Shown here: positions 28,509 through 37,985 of the stretch, one piece after another
Position numbering within the stretch: the stretch's first letter is position 1
Layout of the letters: each line of letters starts with the position of its first letter
NCBI GenBank assembly: GCA_947625935.1
Contig: CANQQE010000001.1
Span: 62,001-126,000 of the forward strand
Length of the DNA: 64,000 bases
Source of the DNA: an uncultured Muribaculaceae bacterium
Lineage (GTDB): Bacteria; Bacteroidota; Bacteroidia; Bacteroidales; Muribaculaceae
Direction of reading: 5' to 3'
The notes under the pieces: generated by a model
Database searches by the model: none
The model's input: the letters and a program-made list of their open reading frames with translations, nothing else
Told to the model about the DNA's origin: nothing
Position numbers and translations under genes: made by a program

Positions 28509-28829
28509 TCAGAGTATTATAGCGGTGCATGGCTCCCCGTCAACAGCATATAACGATGATGAGGCAAGATAATCGTTTATGTCGGCGTAGCTGCGCCCGT
28601 TGTCCAGCATCATTTCGATGTCACTGAGCAGAAAATCGTTCAGCTCCTCTGTTTTTACCACAATAATTGGGCCGTCAACCCAAAGGGTTGAATGACACTC
28701 TTCGCTGAACGGTTCACGATAAATTTTTCTGCCCGAAGCGTCGACGGTAACTACACTTAGCCCGAATACCTTACCGCCAGTTAGTAGCTGTCTTGTCAGG
28801 TAACGCTTATTTGGTGTGCATACGTTCAC
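28509..28829 (-). CDS. Hypothetical protein at the end of the ileS-lspA unit
   Basis: A 106-residue protein I do not recognise. It has no signal peptide or membrane segment. The central part (KIYREPFSEECHSTLWVDGPIIV) looks like a small beta domain and the second half like a helix pair (LNDFLLSDIEMMLDNGRSYADI). The start at 28829 overlaps the end of the DUF4296 gene by 23 bases, which suggests translational coupling and a shared role with the lipoprotein gene upstream. Confidence 0.7.
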   Translation of the reverse strand: MNVCTPNKRYLTRQLLTGGKVFGLSVVTVDASGRKIYREPFSEECHSTLWVDGPIIVVKTEELNDFLLSDIEMMLDNGRSYADINDYLASSSLYAVDGEPCTAIIL

Positions 28830-29715
28830 GCAGAGTCTTGAATTTAGAGTCGGGTTTATTTGATTGTTGATTGGCGCTTATCGTAGAATCCGATTGATTA
28901 ATCTGTCTATTGGCAGCCGATTGTCGGGAAGCGTTTTTATCGCCGATAGAACGTTGCCGATAGCGTTGGTGGTATATGCCCGGTTTTATCCTGTCGCGGA
29001 TAAGCGATATGCTGTCGAGATATATGTTGTCTTCCTTATTCCTGCCGGTGGCTATTATATATCCGGCAATGCGAAGAGGTATTTGAGTGGAGTCGGAGAT
29101 ATATTGCAGTTTGTTCCATCCTTCGCCGTTAATGTCAGATTGGCAATATTCAATAGTTCCGTCGGGGTATTCTGCTGAAATGCCCCATTTTAACGGTATG
29201 CGGTTGTTGATTGATTTCATTGCCCACGCATATACATCGCCTTTTTGCCAGTTTTCATCTTTTGGCAGGTCAAATGTTATGATGCGGCTTGGGGAAAGAT
29301 TCGTCAAGGCATAGTGTTTGCTCCACTGCCAAGTATCGACCGAGTCGCCTGCGACACCAAATCTGGCACCCGTTGCCGATGCCTGCGCTACATCTTTTTC
29401 AAGTATTTCTATTACCTTGTCGTAGACTTCGATATATTGCTCTATGTGGTGGCCATACCATACAAAAGAAGTGTCGACCTGTTGTTCTGTCACCCCATGC
29501 TTCAGATACACGGATTGCTTCATAACCTTTTTCATCGAATCGGTCATGTACGATGTGCGGTTGATATCGACAAACGATTCTGCGGTGTACATATCGGCTA
29601 AAAGCTCGGCCATACTATCGGGGGGGATGACATATCCGGGGACAGAATTACACCCTGATGCCGATACCAGTAATAATGCGGCGGCAACTGTTATTTTATG
29701 TTTCCCGAAAGGCAT
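28807..29715 (-). CDS. DUF4296-domain lipoprotein
   Basis: A 302-residue lipoprotein. The signal peptide ends in a lipobox, VSASGCNS, with Cys 22 as the likely lipidated residue. Residues about 30-115 match DUF4296 (MAELLADMYTAESFVDINR, KHGVTEQQVDTSFVWYGHH), a domain widespread in Bacteroidetes without a known role. The middle part is a beta-rich region and the C terminus (from about residue 255) is a Gln/Ser/Asn-rich, probably disordered tail. It follows lspA by 26 bases, the enzyme that would process its signal peptide. Confidence 0.87.
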   Translation of the reverse strand: MPFGKHKITVAAALLLVSASGCNSVPGYVIPPDSMAELLADMYTAESFVDINRTSYMTDSMKKVMKQSVYLKHGVTEQQVDTSFVWYGHHIEQYIEVYDKVIEILEKDVAQASATGARFGVAGDSVDTWQWSKHYALTNLSPSRIITFDLPKDENWQKGDVYAWAMKSINNRIPLKWGISAEYPDGTIEYCQSDINGEGWNKLQYISDSTQIPLRIAGYIIATGRNKEDNIYLDSISLIRDRIKPGIYHQRYRQRSIGDKNASRQSAANRQINQSDSTISANQQSNKPDSKFKTLRERMHTK

Positions 29716-29741
29716 ATGTGTGTTATTGACCCATTCGTTTG

Positions 29742-30383
29742 TTAGTCCAAGTTCTTTTGCTCTGTCTCAGCATGACTCTGGGGTGATGAGACATACTTTG
29801 AATAGAACAATATCAGCATAATCATTCCGACGGTAATCGCTGCGTCTGCAATGTTGAAGACCGGTTGGAAGAAAGTGAAGTACTCTCCGCCAACCCATGG
29901 CATCCAATCGGGCCAATAGAAGCTGAATAATGGGAAATAAAGCATATCGACCACTCGTCCGTGGAGCCAGGTTCCATATCCACCACCCTCAGGAAATATA
30001 GTGGCTACTTCGGGAGGAACGGGGTTATTGAAAATCTCTCCATAAAACACGCAATCAATGATGTTGCCGGCTGCTCCCGCTGTAATCAATGCCAGACACG
30101 CAATATAACCGGCTTTGATATAGCTGCGGTTCTTGATGCGGCAAATATACCATATCAAGAACCCTACAGCTACGATTCTAACTAATGTGAGAAGCAGTTT
30201 GCTACCGATTTCCATTCCAAAAGCCATCCCGTTATTTTCAATGAAATAGAGATGAAACCAAGATGTTATTTCGAGATCTTCCCCGAGATAAAAGCTCGTT
30301 TTTACCCATATTTTCATCGCTTGGTCAATTATGATGACAGCAATAATTACAAAGAGTGCTAGATAACCTTTGGACAGCTTCAT
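29742..30383 (-). CDS. lspA: Lipoprotein signal peptidase (signal peptidase II)
   Basis: An inner-membrane aspartic peptidase that cleaves prolipoproteins before the lipidated cysteine. The 213-residue form is longer than the E. coli enzyme because of an insertion (roughly FPEGGGYGTWLHGRVVDM region), usual in Bacteroidetes. Four membrane helices are visible. The conserved motifs are ENNGMAFG, GAAGNIIDCV (first catalytic Asp) and FNIADAAITVG (second catalytic Asp). It follows the DksA-like gene by 19 bases and precedes a lipoprotein gene. Confidence 0.95.
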   Translation of the reverse strand: MKLSKGYLALFVIIAVIIIDQAMKIWVKTSFYLGEDLEITSWFHLYFIENNGMAFGMEIGSKLLLTLVRIVAVGFLIWYICRIKNRSYIKAGYIACLALITAGAAGNIIDCVFYGEIFNNPVPPEVATIFPEGGGYGTWLHGRVVDMLYFPLFSFYWPDWMPWVGGEYFTFFQPVFNIADAAITVGMIMLILFYSKYVSSPQSHAETEQKNLD

Positions 30384-30402
30384 TTATCGAATCAGTAACG
30401 AA

Positions 30403-30780
30403 TTATTTCTTGTCGATTTTTTGGTCAATTCCAAGAGTGGCGTGTGGCACGGCGCGAAGGCGTTCCTTGGGTATCAGTTTGCCTGTCTGACGGCATATGC
30501 CATAGGTCTTGTTTTCGATGCGCACAAGTGCGTTCTGCAGATGCTGTATGAATTTCATCTGTCTTTGGGCAAGTTGCCCGGCCTGTTCTTTGCCTAATGT
30601 GCTTGCCCCTTCCTCCAAGACTTTAAATGTCGGGGAGGTATCGCTAATGTCGTTGCCATCGGAATTCATGACGTTTGATTTCAACAGTTCATAGTCCTGT
30701 TGAGCTTTCTCAAGTTTTGCAAGAATCAATTCCTTAAATTCTTGCAATTCCTCATCGGAATATCTTGTTTTTTCACTCAT
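30403..30780 (-). CDS. TraR/DksA-family regulator without zinc cysteines
   Basis: A 125-residue protein with an N-terminal coiled coil (residues about 8-95, EELQEFKELILAKLEKAQQD and later LAQRQMKFIQHLQNALVRIE) and a C-terminal DksA-like globular end (YGICRQTGKLIPKERLRAVP). DksA-like proteins enter the RNA polymerase secondary channel and alter initiation. The usual four zinc-binding cysteines are reduced to a single Cys. The acidic tip (NSDGNDISD) between the coiled-coil arms is kept. It lies between ileS and lspA in one transcription unit. Confidence 0.88.
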   Translation of the reverse strand: MSEKTRYSDEELQEFKELILAKLEKAQQDYELLKSNVMNSDGNDISDTSPTFKVLEEGASTLGKEQAGQLAQRQMKFIQHLQNALVRIENKTYGICRQTGKLIPKERLRAVPHATLGIDQKIDKK

Positions 30781-30810
30781 AGGTAATAGAGGTTAAGTTG
30801 ATATTGTTAG

Positions 30811-33800
30811 TTATTTGTGGGCTTTGACATTTACACATATCTCAACACCATCGATATCAAGATGTTCATCATCGGCTACAGTGTTTAGCTCTGCGACATC
30901 GAGTGTAGCGGCCAATACCTGCTTCATGATGTAATCGCGGTATGTTTCCAACGCCGCCTTTATGGCATCGTTCGGGGCTATCGTAATATCAATGCGGTCG
31001 GTGATGTCAAAGCCACGCCCTTTTCTTATGTTTTGGATGCGGTTGACAAGTTCACGGGCAATGCCTTCACGTTTGAGGTTGTCAGTTATGGTGATGTCAA
31101 GTGCGACTGTGACATTTCCGTCATTGGTGACAAGCCATCCGGGTATATCTTCTGATATTATTTCAACGTCGGCGGCGTCCACTGTTGCGGGAGTTCCGTC
31201 GAGATCGAGAGTGATGTGCCCCTCTCTTTCCAATGTCAGGATGTCTTGCTGGCTTGCCGTTTCAAGAGCCTTAGCTACCGATTTCATCGATTTGCCGAAT
31301 TTAGGTCCGAGTTTTTTGAAATCGGGCTTGATACGTTTGACAAGCATTCCGCCATCATTGTCAACAAATTTAATCTCCTTGACGTTCACTTCGCTGAGTA
31401 TTAGATCGCTCATGGATGAAATGGCGTCTTTCTGAAGCTGAGAGATAACAGGAATCATCAATGTAGACAGAGGCTGACGCACTTTAATGTTAACTTTGCG
31501 GCGTAAGGATAGCACCATCGAAGTGATTTCCTGAGCGAGATGCATTCTCTCCTCGAGTGAATGGTCGATTACATTTTCATCGGCAACCGGGAACGATGCT
31601 ATATGGACAGATTTATCAGCGTCTTGAGTGAGGTCTCGATAAAGTTTATCGGCATAGAATGGCGATATTGGGGCAATCAGCATCGCTATGGTCTTCAGGC
31701 AGGAATATAGTGTCTGATAAGCCGATAGCTTGTCTTCTGTCATTTCCCCGCCCCAGAAACGTTTACGGTTCAGGCGCACATACCAGTTGCTGAGATTGTC
31801 ATTGACAAAATCGTTTATAGCTCTGGCTGCTTTAGTCGGCTCATAGTCTTCCAAATCATCATCCACCTCTTTAATCAACGTGTTTAGTAACGAGATGATC
31901 CATCGGTCGATTTCTGGACGGCGTTCGAGTGGTACGGCCGGAGTCTCGGGTGAGAAGCCATCGACGTTGGCATACAGAGCGAAGAACGAATATGTGTTAT
32001 AGAGAGTGGCAAATAATTTGCGGGCTGTTTCGGTAACACCTGCCTTATCGAATTTAAGGTTGTCCCACGGTGAGCTGTTGGCGATCATGTACCAGCGCAA
32101 TGGATCTGAGCCAAACTCCTCGATTGTTTCAAACGGGTTGACTGCGTTACCAAGTCGTTTTGACATTTTATTACCGTCTTTGTCAAGCACGAGACCGTTT
32201 GAAACCACCGCTTTGTAGGCAACCGAGTCAAACACCATACCAGCGATGGCGTGCAAGGTGAAAAACCATCCGCGGGTTTGGTCTACACCCTCGGCAATGA
32301 AGTCGGCAGGGTAAAGTTTGCGTGAATCGACAGCGTCCTTGTTTTCAAACGGGTAATGCAACTGGGCATAAGGCATTGAGCCTGAATCAAACCACACATC
32401 AATAAGGTCAAGCTCGCGGCGCATAGGTTTACCATTGGGCGACATAAGTATGATGTCGTCAACGTAAGGGCGATGCAGGTCAATCTTTTCGTAATTCTCT
32501 TTATCGAAATTACCGGGCATAAACCCACGTTCTTTATATGGGTTCTTTTCCATCAGCCCTCCTTCAACGGCTTTTTCGATTTCGTTATATAGCGTTTCTA
32601 CGCTGTCGATACATATTTCCTCCGTACCGTCTTCCGTGCGCCAGATGGGCAGAGGAGTTCCCCAATATCTGCTTCGAGACAGGTTCCAGTCCTGAAGGTT
32701 TTCAAGCCATTTGCCAAAGCGTCCCGAACCGGTCGACTGAGGTTTCCACTTTATAGTCTCGTTTAGTTCCATCAATCTCTCGCGTACGGCGGTGGTCTTT
32801 ATGAACCAACTGTCAAGCGGGTAATAGAGAACCGGTTTGTCTGTGCGCCAGCAATGTGGATAGCTGTGGATATGCTTTTCAATTTTGAATACCCTGTTGC
32901 GTTGCTTCAGGTACATACAGATTTCGACATCAAGCGTTTCGGTGCTTTCATTGGCCGACGGATTGAATGCGTTTTTCACATATTTACCGGCCCATGGCTT
33001 GTAGGCTTCCACATCCACCATTTCTTCGACAAACTTGGGGTCAAGGTCTTCAATCAGGTAGAATCGGCCGGTCATGTCAACCATCGGCCTGATATTGCCG
33101 TCCTTGTCGGTGAGATGAAGCGGGGGTATGCCGCTCTGACGGGACACGCGAAGGTCGTCGGCGCCAAAAGTGCCTGCGATATGTACGATACCCGTACCAT
33201 CTTCAGTGCTGACGTAATCGCCGGGGATCACGCGGAATGCGCCTTCGCCGGGATTGACCCACGGCATCAGTTGTTCGTAGTGTAGCCCTACAAGCTGCTC
33301 CCCTTGCACTTGTTCCATAACCTTATATGGGATGAGTTTATCGCCCTTTTTGTAATCATCAAGCGACAACTCGGTTGCTTTGGGGTTGAAGATGGCACCC
33401 ATCAGTTCGTTGGCCACTACTACCGTGACGGGAGAACCGCTGTAAGGGTTGTAAGTGCGCACGATGTTGTACGTTATGCTTGGCCCGACAGCGAGAGCTG
33501 TGTTAGACGGGAGTGTCCACGGTGTTGTTGTCCATGCAAGGAAAAATGCGTCGCCCCACCCTTTCATTGAGTCAATCGGGTCGGTGGCGAGAAATTCGGC
33601 TATGCAGGTTGTGTCTTTGACGTCCCTGTAGCAGCCTGGTTGGTTCAATTCGTGGGTGCTGAGGCCGGTACCGGCGGCAGGCGAATAGGGTTGTATGGTA
33701 TAGCCTTTGTAAAGGTACCCTTTTTTGTAGAGTTGCGACAACAACCACCACACGCTTTCAATATAGCGGTTGTCATATGTGATATAGGGGTTCTGAGTGT

Positions 33801-34230
33801 CTACCCAATATCCCATCTGTTTGGTCAGGGTTTCCCATTCGCGAGTGTATTTCATCACTTCGCGGCGGCACGATGCGTTGTAATCGTCAACCGATATTTT
33901 ATGTCCGATATCCTCTTTCGTGATACCCAAAGCCTTCTCAACGCCAAGCTCAACGGGCAGGCCGTGAGTGTCCCATCCGGCTTTTCGGCTGACGTGGTAA
34001 CCCTTCATGGTCTTGTAACGGCAGAAGATATCTTTAATCGTGCGTGCCATTACATGATGGATTCCGGGCATGCCGTTTGCCGAAGGCGGACCCTCGTAAA
34101 ACACAAATTCAGGATGCCCCTCGCGCACTTTGAGCGACTCTTCAAAAAGATTGCTCTCATTCCATTTAGAGAGCATCTCTTTGTTTATCTCTGATAGATT
34201 AAAGCGATTATATTCGTTAAACTTCTTCAT
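30811..34230 (-). CDS. ileS: Isoleucyl-tRNA synthetase
   Basis: Charges tRNA-Ile in the cytosol. The 1139-residue protein is the long eukaryote-like (type 2) form common in Bacteroidetes. The class I signatures are PSANGMPGIHHVMART (the HIGH region, here GIHH) and KDGNKMSKRLGN (KMSKS region). The editing domain lies between residues about 200 and 400 (TTPWTLPSNTALAVGP). WFDSGSMPYAQ and GVDQTRGWFFTLH are typical of IleRS. It leads the ileS-dksA-like-lspA-DUF4296-hypothetical unit. Confidence 0.98.
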   Translation of the reverse strand: MKKFNEYNRFNLSEINKEMLSKWNESNLFEESLKVREGHPEFVFYEGPPSANGMPGIHHVMARTIKDIFCRYKTMKGYHVSRKAGWDTHGLPVELGVEKALGITKEDIGHKISVDDYNASCRREVMKYTREWETLTKQMGYWVDTQNPYITYDNRYIESVWWLLSQLYKKGYLYKGYTIQPYSPAAGTGLSTHELNQPGCYRDVKDTTCIAEFLATDPIDSMKGWGDAFFLAWTTTPWTLPSNTALAVGPSITYNIVRTYNPYSGSPVTVVVANELMGAIFNPKATELSLDDYKKGDKLIPYKVMEQVQGEQLVGLHYEQLMPWVNPGEGAFRVIPGDYVSTEDGTGIVHIAGTFGADDLRVSRQSGIPPLHLTDKDGNIRPMVDMTGRFYLIEDLDPKFVEEMVDVEAYKPWAGKYVKNAFNPSANESTETLDVEICMYLKQRNRVFKIEKHIHSYPHCWRTDKPVLYYPLDSWFIKTTAVRERLMELNETIKWKPQSTGSGRFGKWLENLQDWNLSRSRYWGTPLPIWRTEDGTEEICIDSVETLYNEIEKAVEGGLMEKNPYKERGFMPGNFDKENYEKIDLHRPYVDDIILMSPNGKPMRRELDLIDVWFDSGSMPYAQLHYPFENKDAVDSRKLYPADFIAEGVDQTRGWFFTLHAIAGMVFDSVAYKAVVSNGLVLDKDGNKMSKRLGNAVNPFETIEEFGSDPLRWYMIANSSPWDNLKFDKAGVTETARKLFATLYNTYSFFALYANVDGFSPETPAVPLERRPEIDRWIISLLNTLIKEVDDDLEDYEPTKAARAINDFVNDNLSNWYVRLNRKRFWGGEMTEDKLSAYQTLYSCLKTIAMLIAPISPFYADKLYRDLTQDADKSVHIASFPVADENVIDHSLEERMHLAQEITSMVLSLRRKVNIKVRQPLSTLMIPVISQLQKDAISSMSDLILSEVNVKEIKFVDNDGGMLVKRIKPDFKKLGPKFGKSMKSVAKALETASQQDILTLEREGHITLDLDGTPATVDAADVEIISEDIPGWLVTNDGNVTVALDITITDNLKREGIARELVNRIQNIRKGRGFDITDRIDITIAPNDAIKAALETYRDYIMKQVLAATLDVAELNTVADDEHLDIDGVEICVNVKAHK

Positions 34231-34273
34231 CGTTACAAAACGTTTGGAGATTATAGTTTCTTGAAAATTTTTG

Positions 34274-34281
34274 CAAAGATA
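34274..34281 (-). promoter_or_regulatory. -7 box of the ileS promoter
   Basis: CAAAGATA on the plus strand is TATCTTTG on the minus strand, matching TAnnTTTG. No good -33 box is present at the expected distance, so confidence is moderate. It predicts a leader of about 35-40 nt. Confidence 0.5.
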
Positions 34282-34331
34282 CTAAATAAAATAGTTATAG
34301 AGGAATTTGCCAACCGTTAACAGGCCGAAAC

Positions 34332-35519
34332 CTATTTTTTCAAGCCGCCTTTGAGCCCGCCTTTAACTCCTCTACCCATAGAAAATATGTTTTGGTCGTA
34401 GCTGACGGTTTTCATCGCGCTCTCGCGTTTGCGCTTTATAGCGAGGGCCACCAATCTGTCCATAAGTTTTTGGAATGGCAGACCGGTTGCTTCCCATAGA
34501 TAGAATGACAATGAACCCGGGATGGTGTTTATTTCATTCACATATATATTGCGGGTCTTGCGGTCGACTATTACATCGACGCGGCTCACACCGTGGCATG
34601 ACAGCACTCTGAATGTCTCGCCGGCAAGGTGCTGTATGCGTTTGGTCTCTGATTCGGGCAGCTCTGCCGGTATGCGTTTCTGCGAGGCTTGCATCCCCTT
34701 CGCTCCCTTGGTTCCGCCCATATATTTATCTTCATATGAAAGGATTTCGCCGCTTTTGATTGGTTCCTCAAGCACCGATGTCTGGTAATCGTCGCAGTCG
34801 CCCAAAACTGAACAGTTAATTTCCTGAAGATCTTCAACCATATCCTCCACGATGATTCGCGTGGAATATTTTTCGGCATCGTCAACCTTCTCAATCAGCT
34901 CGGTGCGGTTGGTCGCACGTCCTATGCCCACACTTGAACCAAGATTAGCCGGTTTCACAATCACCGGGTAACCTATCTTGTTCTCGATTCTATCAATGAG
35001 CTGTTCACGGCGGCTGAACCATTCCTTGTCGGTAAACCAGACGTAGTCTACTACAGGTATGTCGCAGGCTTGAAGAATCATCTTCATCGTGATTTTATCC
35101 ATTCCGTTGGCCGATGACAATGTATCGCATCCGGCAAACGGTATGCCTATTGATTCCAAAACTCCTTCAAAGATGCCATCCTCGCCGTTGCTGCCATGAA
35201 GAACAGGTATCACTACATCGAGTTTGGTGACGATATTGCTCCCAAACATTGATTTCTTGCGGCGATAGAGGTTATAATCATCATATACCGGCTCCATGTA
35301 GACTTCCTCGCATTTCTCCAGTAAGGCGGGAATGTTTTTGTAATTAGCTATCTCAAAAAGGGCGTTTCCGGTATACCATTTACCTTTCTTTGATATATAT
35401 ATCGGAGTCACGTCGTAGCGGTCACGGTTTATCGCACTCATCGCCTGTGAGGCTGATATAACTGAAATTTCATGCTCGGTGGAGCGGCCACCGAAAAATA
35501 CGCCTATGTTGGTTTTCAT
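34332..35519 (-). CDS. ddl: D-alanine--D-alanine ligase
   Basis: An ATP-grasp ligase forming the D-Ala-D-Ala dipeptide of peptidoglycan. The 395-residue protein has GGRSTEHEISVISA at the N terminus, PVLHGSNGEDGIFEG, VKPANLGSSVGIGRA and EINTIPGSLSFYLW. The loop YEDKYMGG carries the Lys-Tyr pair seen in D-Ala:D-Ala ligases, not the His of D-Ala:D-Lac ligases, so vancomycin-type depsipeptide activity is not expected. An unusual basic, glycine-rich tail ends the protein (RGVKGGLKGGLKK). It follows the membrane-bound Mur ligase gene by 50 bases. Confidence 0.94.
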   Translation of the reverse strand: MKTNIGVFFGGRSTEHEISVISASQAMSAINRDRYDVTPIYISKKGKWYTGNALFEIANYKNIPALLEKCEEVYMEPVYDDYNLYRRKKSMFGSNIVTKLDVVIPVLHGSNGEDGIFEGVLESIGIPFAGCDTLSSANGMDKITMKMILQACDIPVVDYVWFTDKEWFSRREQLIDRIENKIGYPVIVKPANLGSSVGIGRATNRTELIEKVDDAEKYSTRIIVEDMVEDLQEINCSVLGDCDDYQTSVLEEPIKSGEILSYEDKYMGGTKGAKGMQASQKRIPAELPESETKRIQHLAGETFRVLSCHGVSRVDVIVDRKTRNIYVNEINTIPGSLSFYLWEATGLPFQKLMDRLVALAIKRKRESAMKTVSYDQNIFSMGRGVKGGLKGGLKK

Positions 35520-35569
35520 TTTTGGTATATGAAATGAATATGATTGTTTTATTGGAATAAATTTTTGTT

Positions 35570-37153
35570 TTACTTGAATGTGTCGGGCAGGTCATTCTCA
35601 TACAGTACGAAATCACCGGCTTTTACGATTGTTGCCAATAATTGTTGAGCCTCTTTAAAAGACGCTACGGCGTGTACAGCCGATTTATCCATGCCGCCCT
35701 TCTCTATGCCCGCCAGCAAAGCGTCCCGGTTGTATCCGCCGACAACTATCGCCACATCGGCGTTGGCGGCAATGTTTTCTCCAAGTATGCGGTTATATTC
35801 ATACTGCTTTTCTCCCAGTTCAATCATCCCCGGAGTGATGACTATGCGTTTGCCGCCAACCATCGAGCCGAGGACTTCCATTGCCATTCGCGAGCCTGAC
35901 GGATTGGAGTTGAATGCGTCGTCGATTATTGTGATGCCGCCGGGAGTGCGTTTTAGATTGAGGCGATGTTCAACCTGCTCTATTTTTTGCACTGCATATC
36001 GTATTTTTTCCTCGGGTACGCCAAGGTGCAGTGCTACAATCACAGCCGCCATTAGATTGGAGATGTTGCATTCGCCAACCAGACGGGTCGATAGCGTTAG
36101 CTCGTGGCCGTCGCCCTTTATTGTAAAAGTGGTGCCTGATGGAGTGTATCTGATGTCGGTAGCTATGAAATCGGCGTTTTCGGTAGCCTTGACCGCATAT
36201 CGACGGCATTGGACGTTGTCAACTTTGCGGTTGGCTCCGTATTCAAAGTCGTTGTTTACTACAGCAAGGCCATCTGATGGCAGAGAGTCTATAAGCTCGA
36301 ATTTAGTGCTTTGCACATTCTGTATGGTCTTGAACGATTCCAGATGCTGTTCGCCTACAGCGGTTACGATTCCGATTTCGGGATGAACAAGATCGCAGAT
36401 TTCCTTGATGTCACCTTTTTGCTTGGCTCCCATTTCCACGATAAACACTTCGTTGTAAGGTTTCAAGTGTTCTCTGACTGTCCTTATAACTCCCAAAGTG
36501 GTGTTGAAACTCCCGGGAGTCATCAGCACGTCGAATTTTTCGCTTAGTATGCGGTTGAGATAGTGTTTGGTGCTTGTTTTGCCATAACTGCCTGTCACGC
36601 CGATGATTTTTAAATCGGGCATTGAACGCAATATCTTGGCGGCATCGTTGTAATACTTGCGATTGATGCTTTTTTCAACCGGTGTCAATATGAGGTTGGC
36701 CAGTAGAAGCAATGCAGGTGACAACACTATGCAGGCAACTGTTGCAACCGCCGCCCAGTGAAGCGATGATAATCCTCTGACAAGAAGCACGGCGCAAATC
36801 GCTAAGACGGCCATAGTCACATAGATGCGTGTGGCACGGCGGGTAAATACCAGCGGTTTCTTATATTTGGCTTTAAAAAGATTGACGGCCTGAAGTCCGA
36901 GGATTATAACCGCTATACCTGCGCCTACAAAGTAAGGAATATGGTGGACCAGAAGGAACAGTAAAGCGATCAATGAGCCGAGACGGCTGAACGAAGTGCT
37001 CTCCCCTGCCATCTTGAACCATCTGATGTATCGATCGGCGCGATAGGAATTTTGCTGAAACATCATCAGCTCGCGGCGGCACACCAAGCCTAAATCAGTT
37101 GCGGCCACAAGAATCAGCAATATCGAAAAGTAAGTTATAAATTCAGGATTCAT
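35570..37153 (-). CDS. Membrane-anchored MurF-like Mur ligase
   Basis: A 527-residue protein with an N-terminal region of about 160 residues containing several hydrophobic helices (such as SLIALLFLLVHHIPYFVGAG and YVTMAVLAICAVLLV), followed by a Mur ligase. The ligase has the P-loop GVTGSYGKTSTKHYL, EMGAKQKGDIKEI, the central VGECNISNLMAAV and DDAFNSNPSGSRMA, all closest to MurF (addition of D-Ala-D-Ala to the UDP-MurNAc-tripeptide). Soluble MurF has no membrane part, so this is a distinct paralogue. It lies between an alpha/beta hydrolase gene (6 bases upstream) and ddl. Which acceptor it uses is unknown. Confidence 0.85.
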   Translation of the reverse strand: MNPEFITYFSILLILVAATDLGLVCRRELMMFQQNSYRADRYIRWFKMAGESTSFSRLGSLIALLFLLVHHIPYFVGAGIAVIILGLQAVNLFKAKYKKPLVFTRRATRIYVTMAVLAICAVLLVRGLSSLHWAAVATVACIVLSPALLLLANLILTPVEKSINRKYYNDAAKILRSMPDLKIIGVTGSYGKTSTKHYLNRILSEKFDVLMTPGSFNTTLGVIRTVREHLKPYNEVFIVEMGAKQKGDIKEICDLVHPEIGIVTAVGEQHLESFKTIQNVQSTKFELIDSLPSDGLAVVNNDFEYGANRKVDNVQCRRYAVKATENADFIATDIRYTPSGTTFTIKGDGHELTLSTRLVGECNISNLMAAVIVALHLGVPEEKIRYAVQKIEQVEHRLNLKRTPGGITIIDDAFNSNPSGSRMAMEVLGSMVGGKRIVITPGMIELGEKQYEYNRILGENIAANADVAIVVGGYNRDALLAGIEKGGMDKSAVHAVASFKEAQQLLATIVKAGDFVLYENDLPDTFK

Positions 37154-37159
37154 TTTTGA

Positions 37160-37921
37160 TTAACTTTTTAGAAAGCTCCGTAGAACGGCTGCAAATTGAA
37201 TTGGGTTGTCGAGGAAGCTGTAGTGCCCGCAACCGGGGAACGATACCAACCCGGCTTCAGGGATGAGTTTTTCCATGATTTTAGCATCGCTTATGGGAGT
37301 CGCGGTGTCATTTTCTCCCCATATCAGAAGCGTTGGGGCTTTTATCAGGGGCATCACATTTTTCAAATCCTCGTTGACAACCTTGCTTAATATGCGTTTC
37401 ATCATAGTCGAGGCGTTGTTATAGTCGCTTGAGCCGCGTTTTGCCCTCAGCCGGTCTATGCGCTTTTGGGCTTTTTCAGCTCCCAACAACAGTCTCATGG
37501 CACGGCACCCGAGTTTGTAGGAATATACTTTATAGTAATATTTGATAGACCTCCGTGGTTTCACACCTGCCGCATCGACAAGGATGAGTTTTGAAACCTT
37601 GTTGCGTGACGCATATAGAATCCCGACTCTTCCGCCAAAAGAATGCCCCAGTAAGATCGGGTCGGTTATGCCGACTTGTCTAACGAATTGTTCAAGCATC
37701 GACGTGTAGTCTTCAACGCCCCACACTTCATGCGGTTCGGATGATTGCCCGAATCCGGGAAAATCAATATTGAAGACGCGGCAATGCTCGGCGGCCACTT
37801 TCTCAATTGAGGCGACTGTCGAGCCCTGGCATCCCCAACCATGCATCAGAATCATGTCGGGGCCTTCGCCCGTCACTGTGTAATGTAGTGATATATCGTT
37901 TATTCTAATTTCTTTTTCCAT
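37160..37921 (-). CDS. Alpha/beta-fold hydrolase
   Basis: A 253-residue cytosolic hydrolase. The oxyanion segment is MHGWGCQGST, the nucleophile Ser is in LLGHSFGGRVG, the acid in LLIWGENDTATP and the catalytic His in PGCGHYSFLD. The basic cap (KYYYKVYSYKLGCRAMRLLLG) is typical of small esterase or peptidase-like members. The substrate cannot be told from sequence. It is the first gene of the unit with the membrane Mur ligase and ddl, so a role in cell-envelope metabolism is likely but unproven. Confidence 0.87.
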   Translation of the reverse strand: MEKEIRINDISLHYTVTGEGPDMILMHGWGCQGSTVASIEKVAAEHCRVFNIDFPGFGQSSEPHEVWGVEDYTSMLEQFVRQVGITDPILLGHSFGGRVGILYASRNKVSKLILVDAAGVKPRRSIKYYYKVYSYKLGCRAMRLLLGAEKAQKRIDRLRAKRGSSDYNNASTMMKRILSKVVNEDLKNVMPLIKAPTLLIWGENDTATPISDAKIMEKLIPEAGLVSFPGCGHYSFLDNPIQFAAVLRSFLKS

Positions 37922-37950
37922 GCCTTTTCAGGCTCTTTGGTTTATTTTGG

Positions 37951-37958
37951 CAAAGTTA
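37951..37958 (-). promoter_or_regulatory. -7 box of the hydrolase-Mur ligase-ddl unit
   Basis: CAAAGTTA on the plus strand is TAACTTTG on the minus strand, an exact -7 match 30 bases before the hydrolase ATG. The -33 box is unclear. Confidence 0.55.
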
Positions 37959-37985
37959 GCAAATTATCAGCATAATTATAGCCGA

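Noticed and set aside
34332-35519. Vancomycin-resistance-type D-Ala-D-Lac ligase
   Set aside because: The active-site loop has the Lys-Tyr pair of ordinary D-Ala-D-Ala ligases, and no VanH or VanX gene is adjacent.
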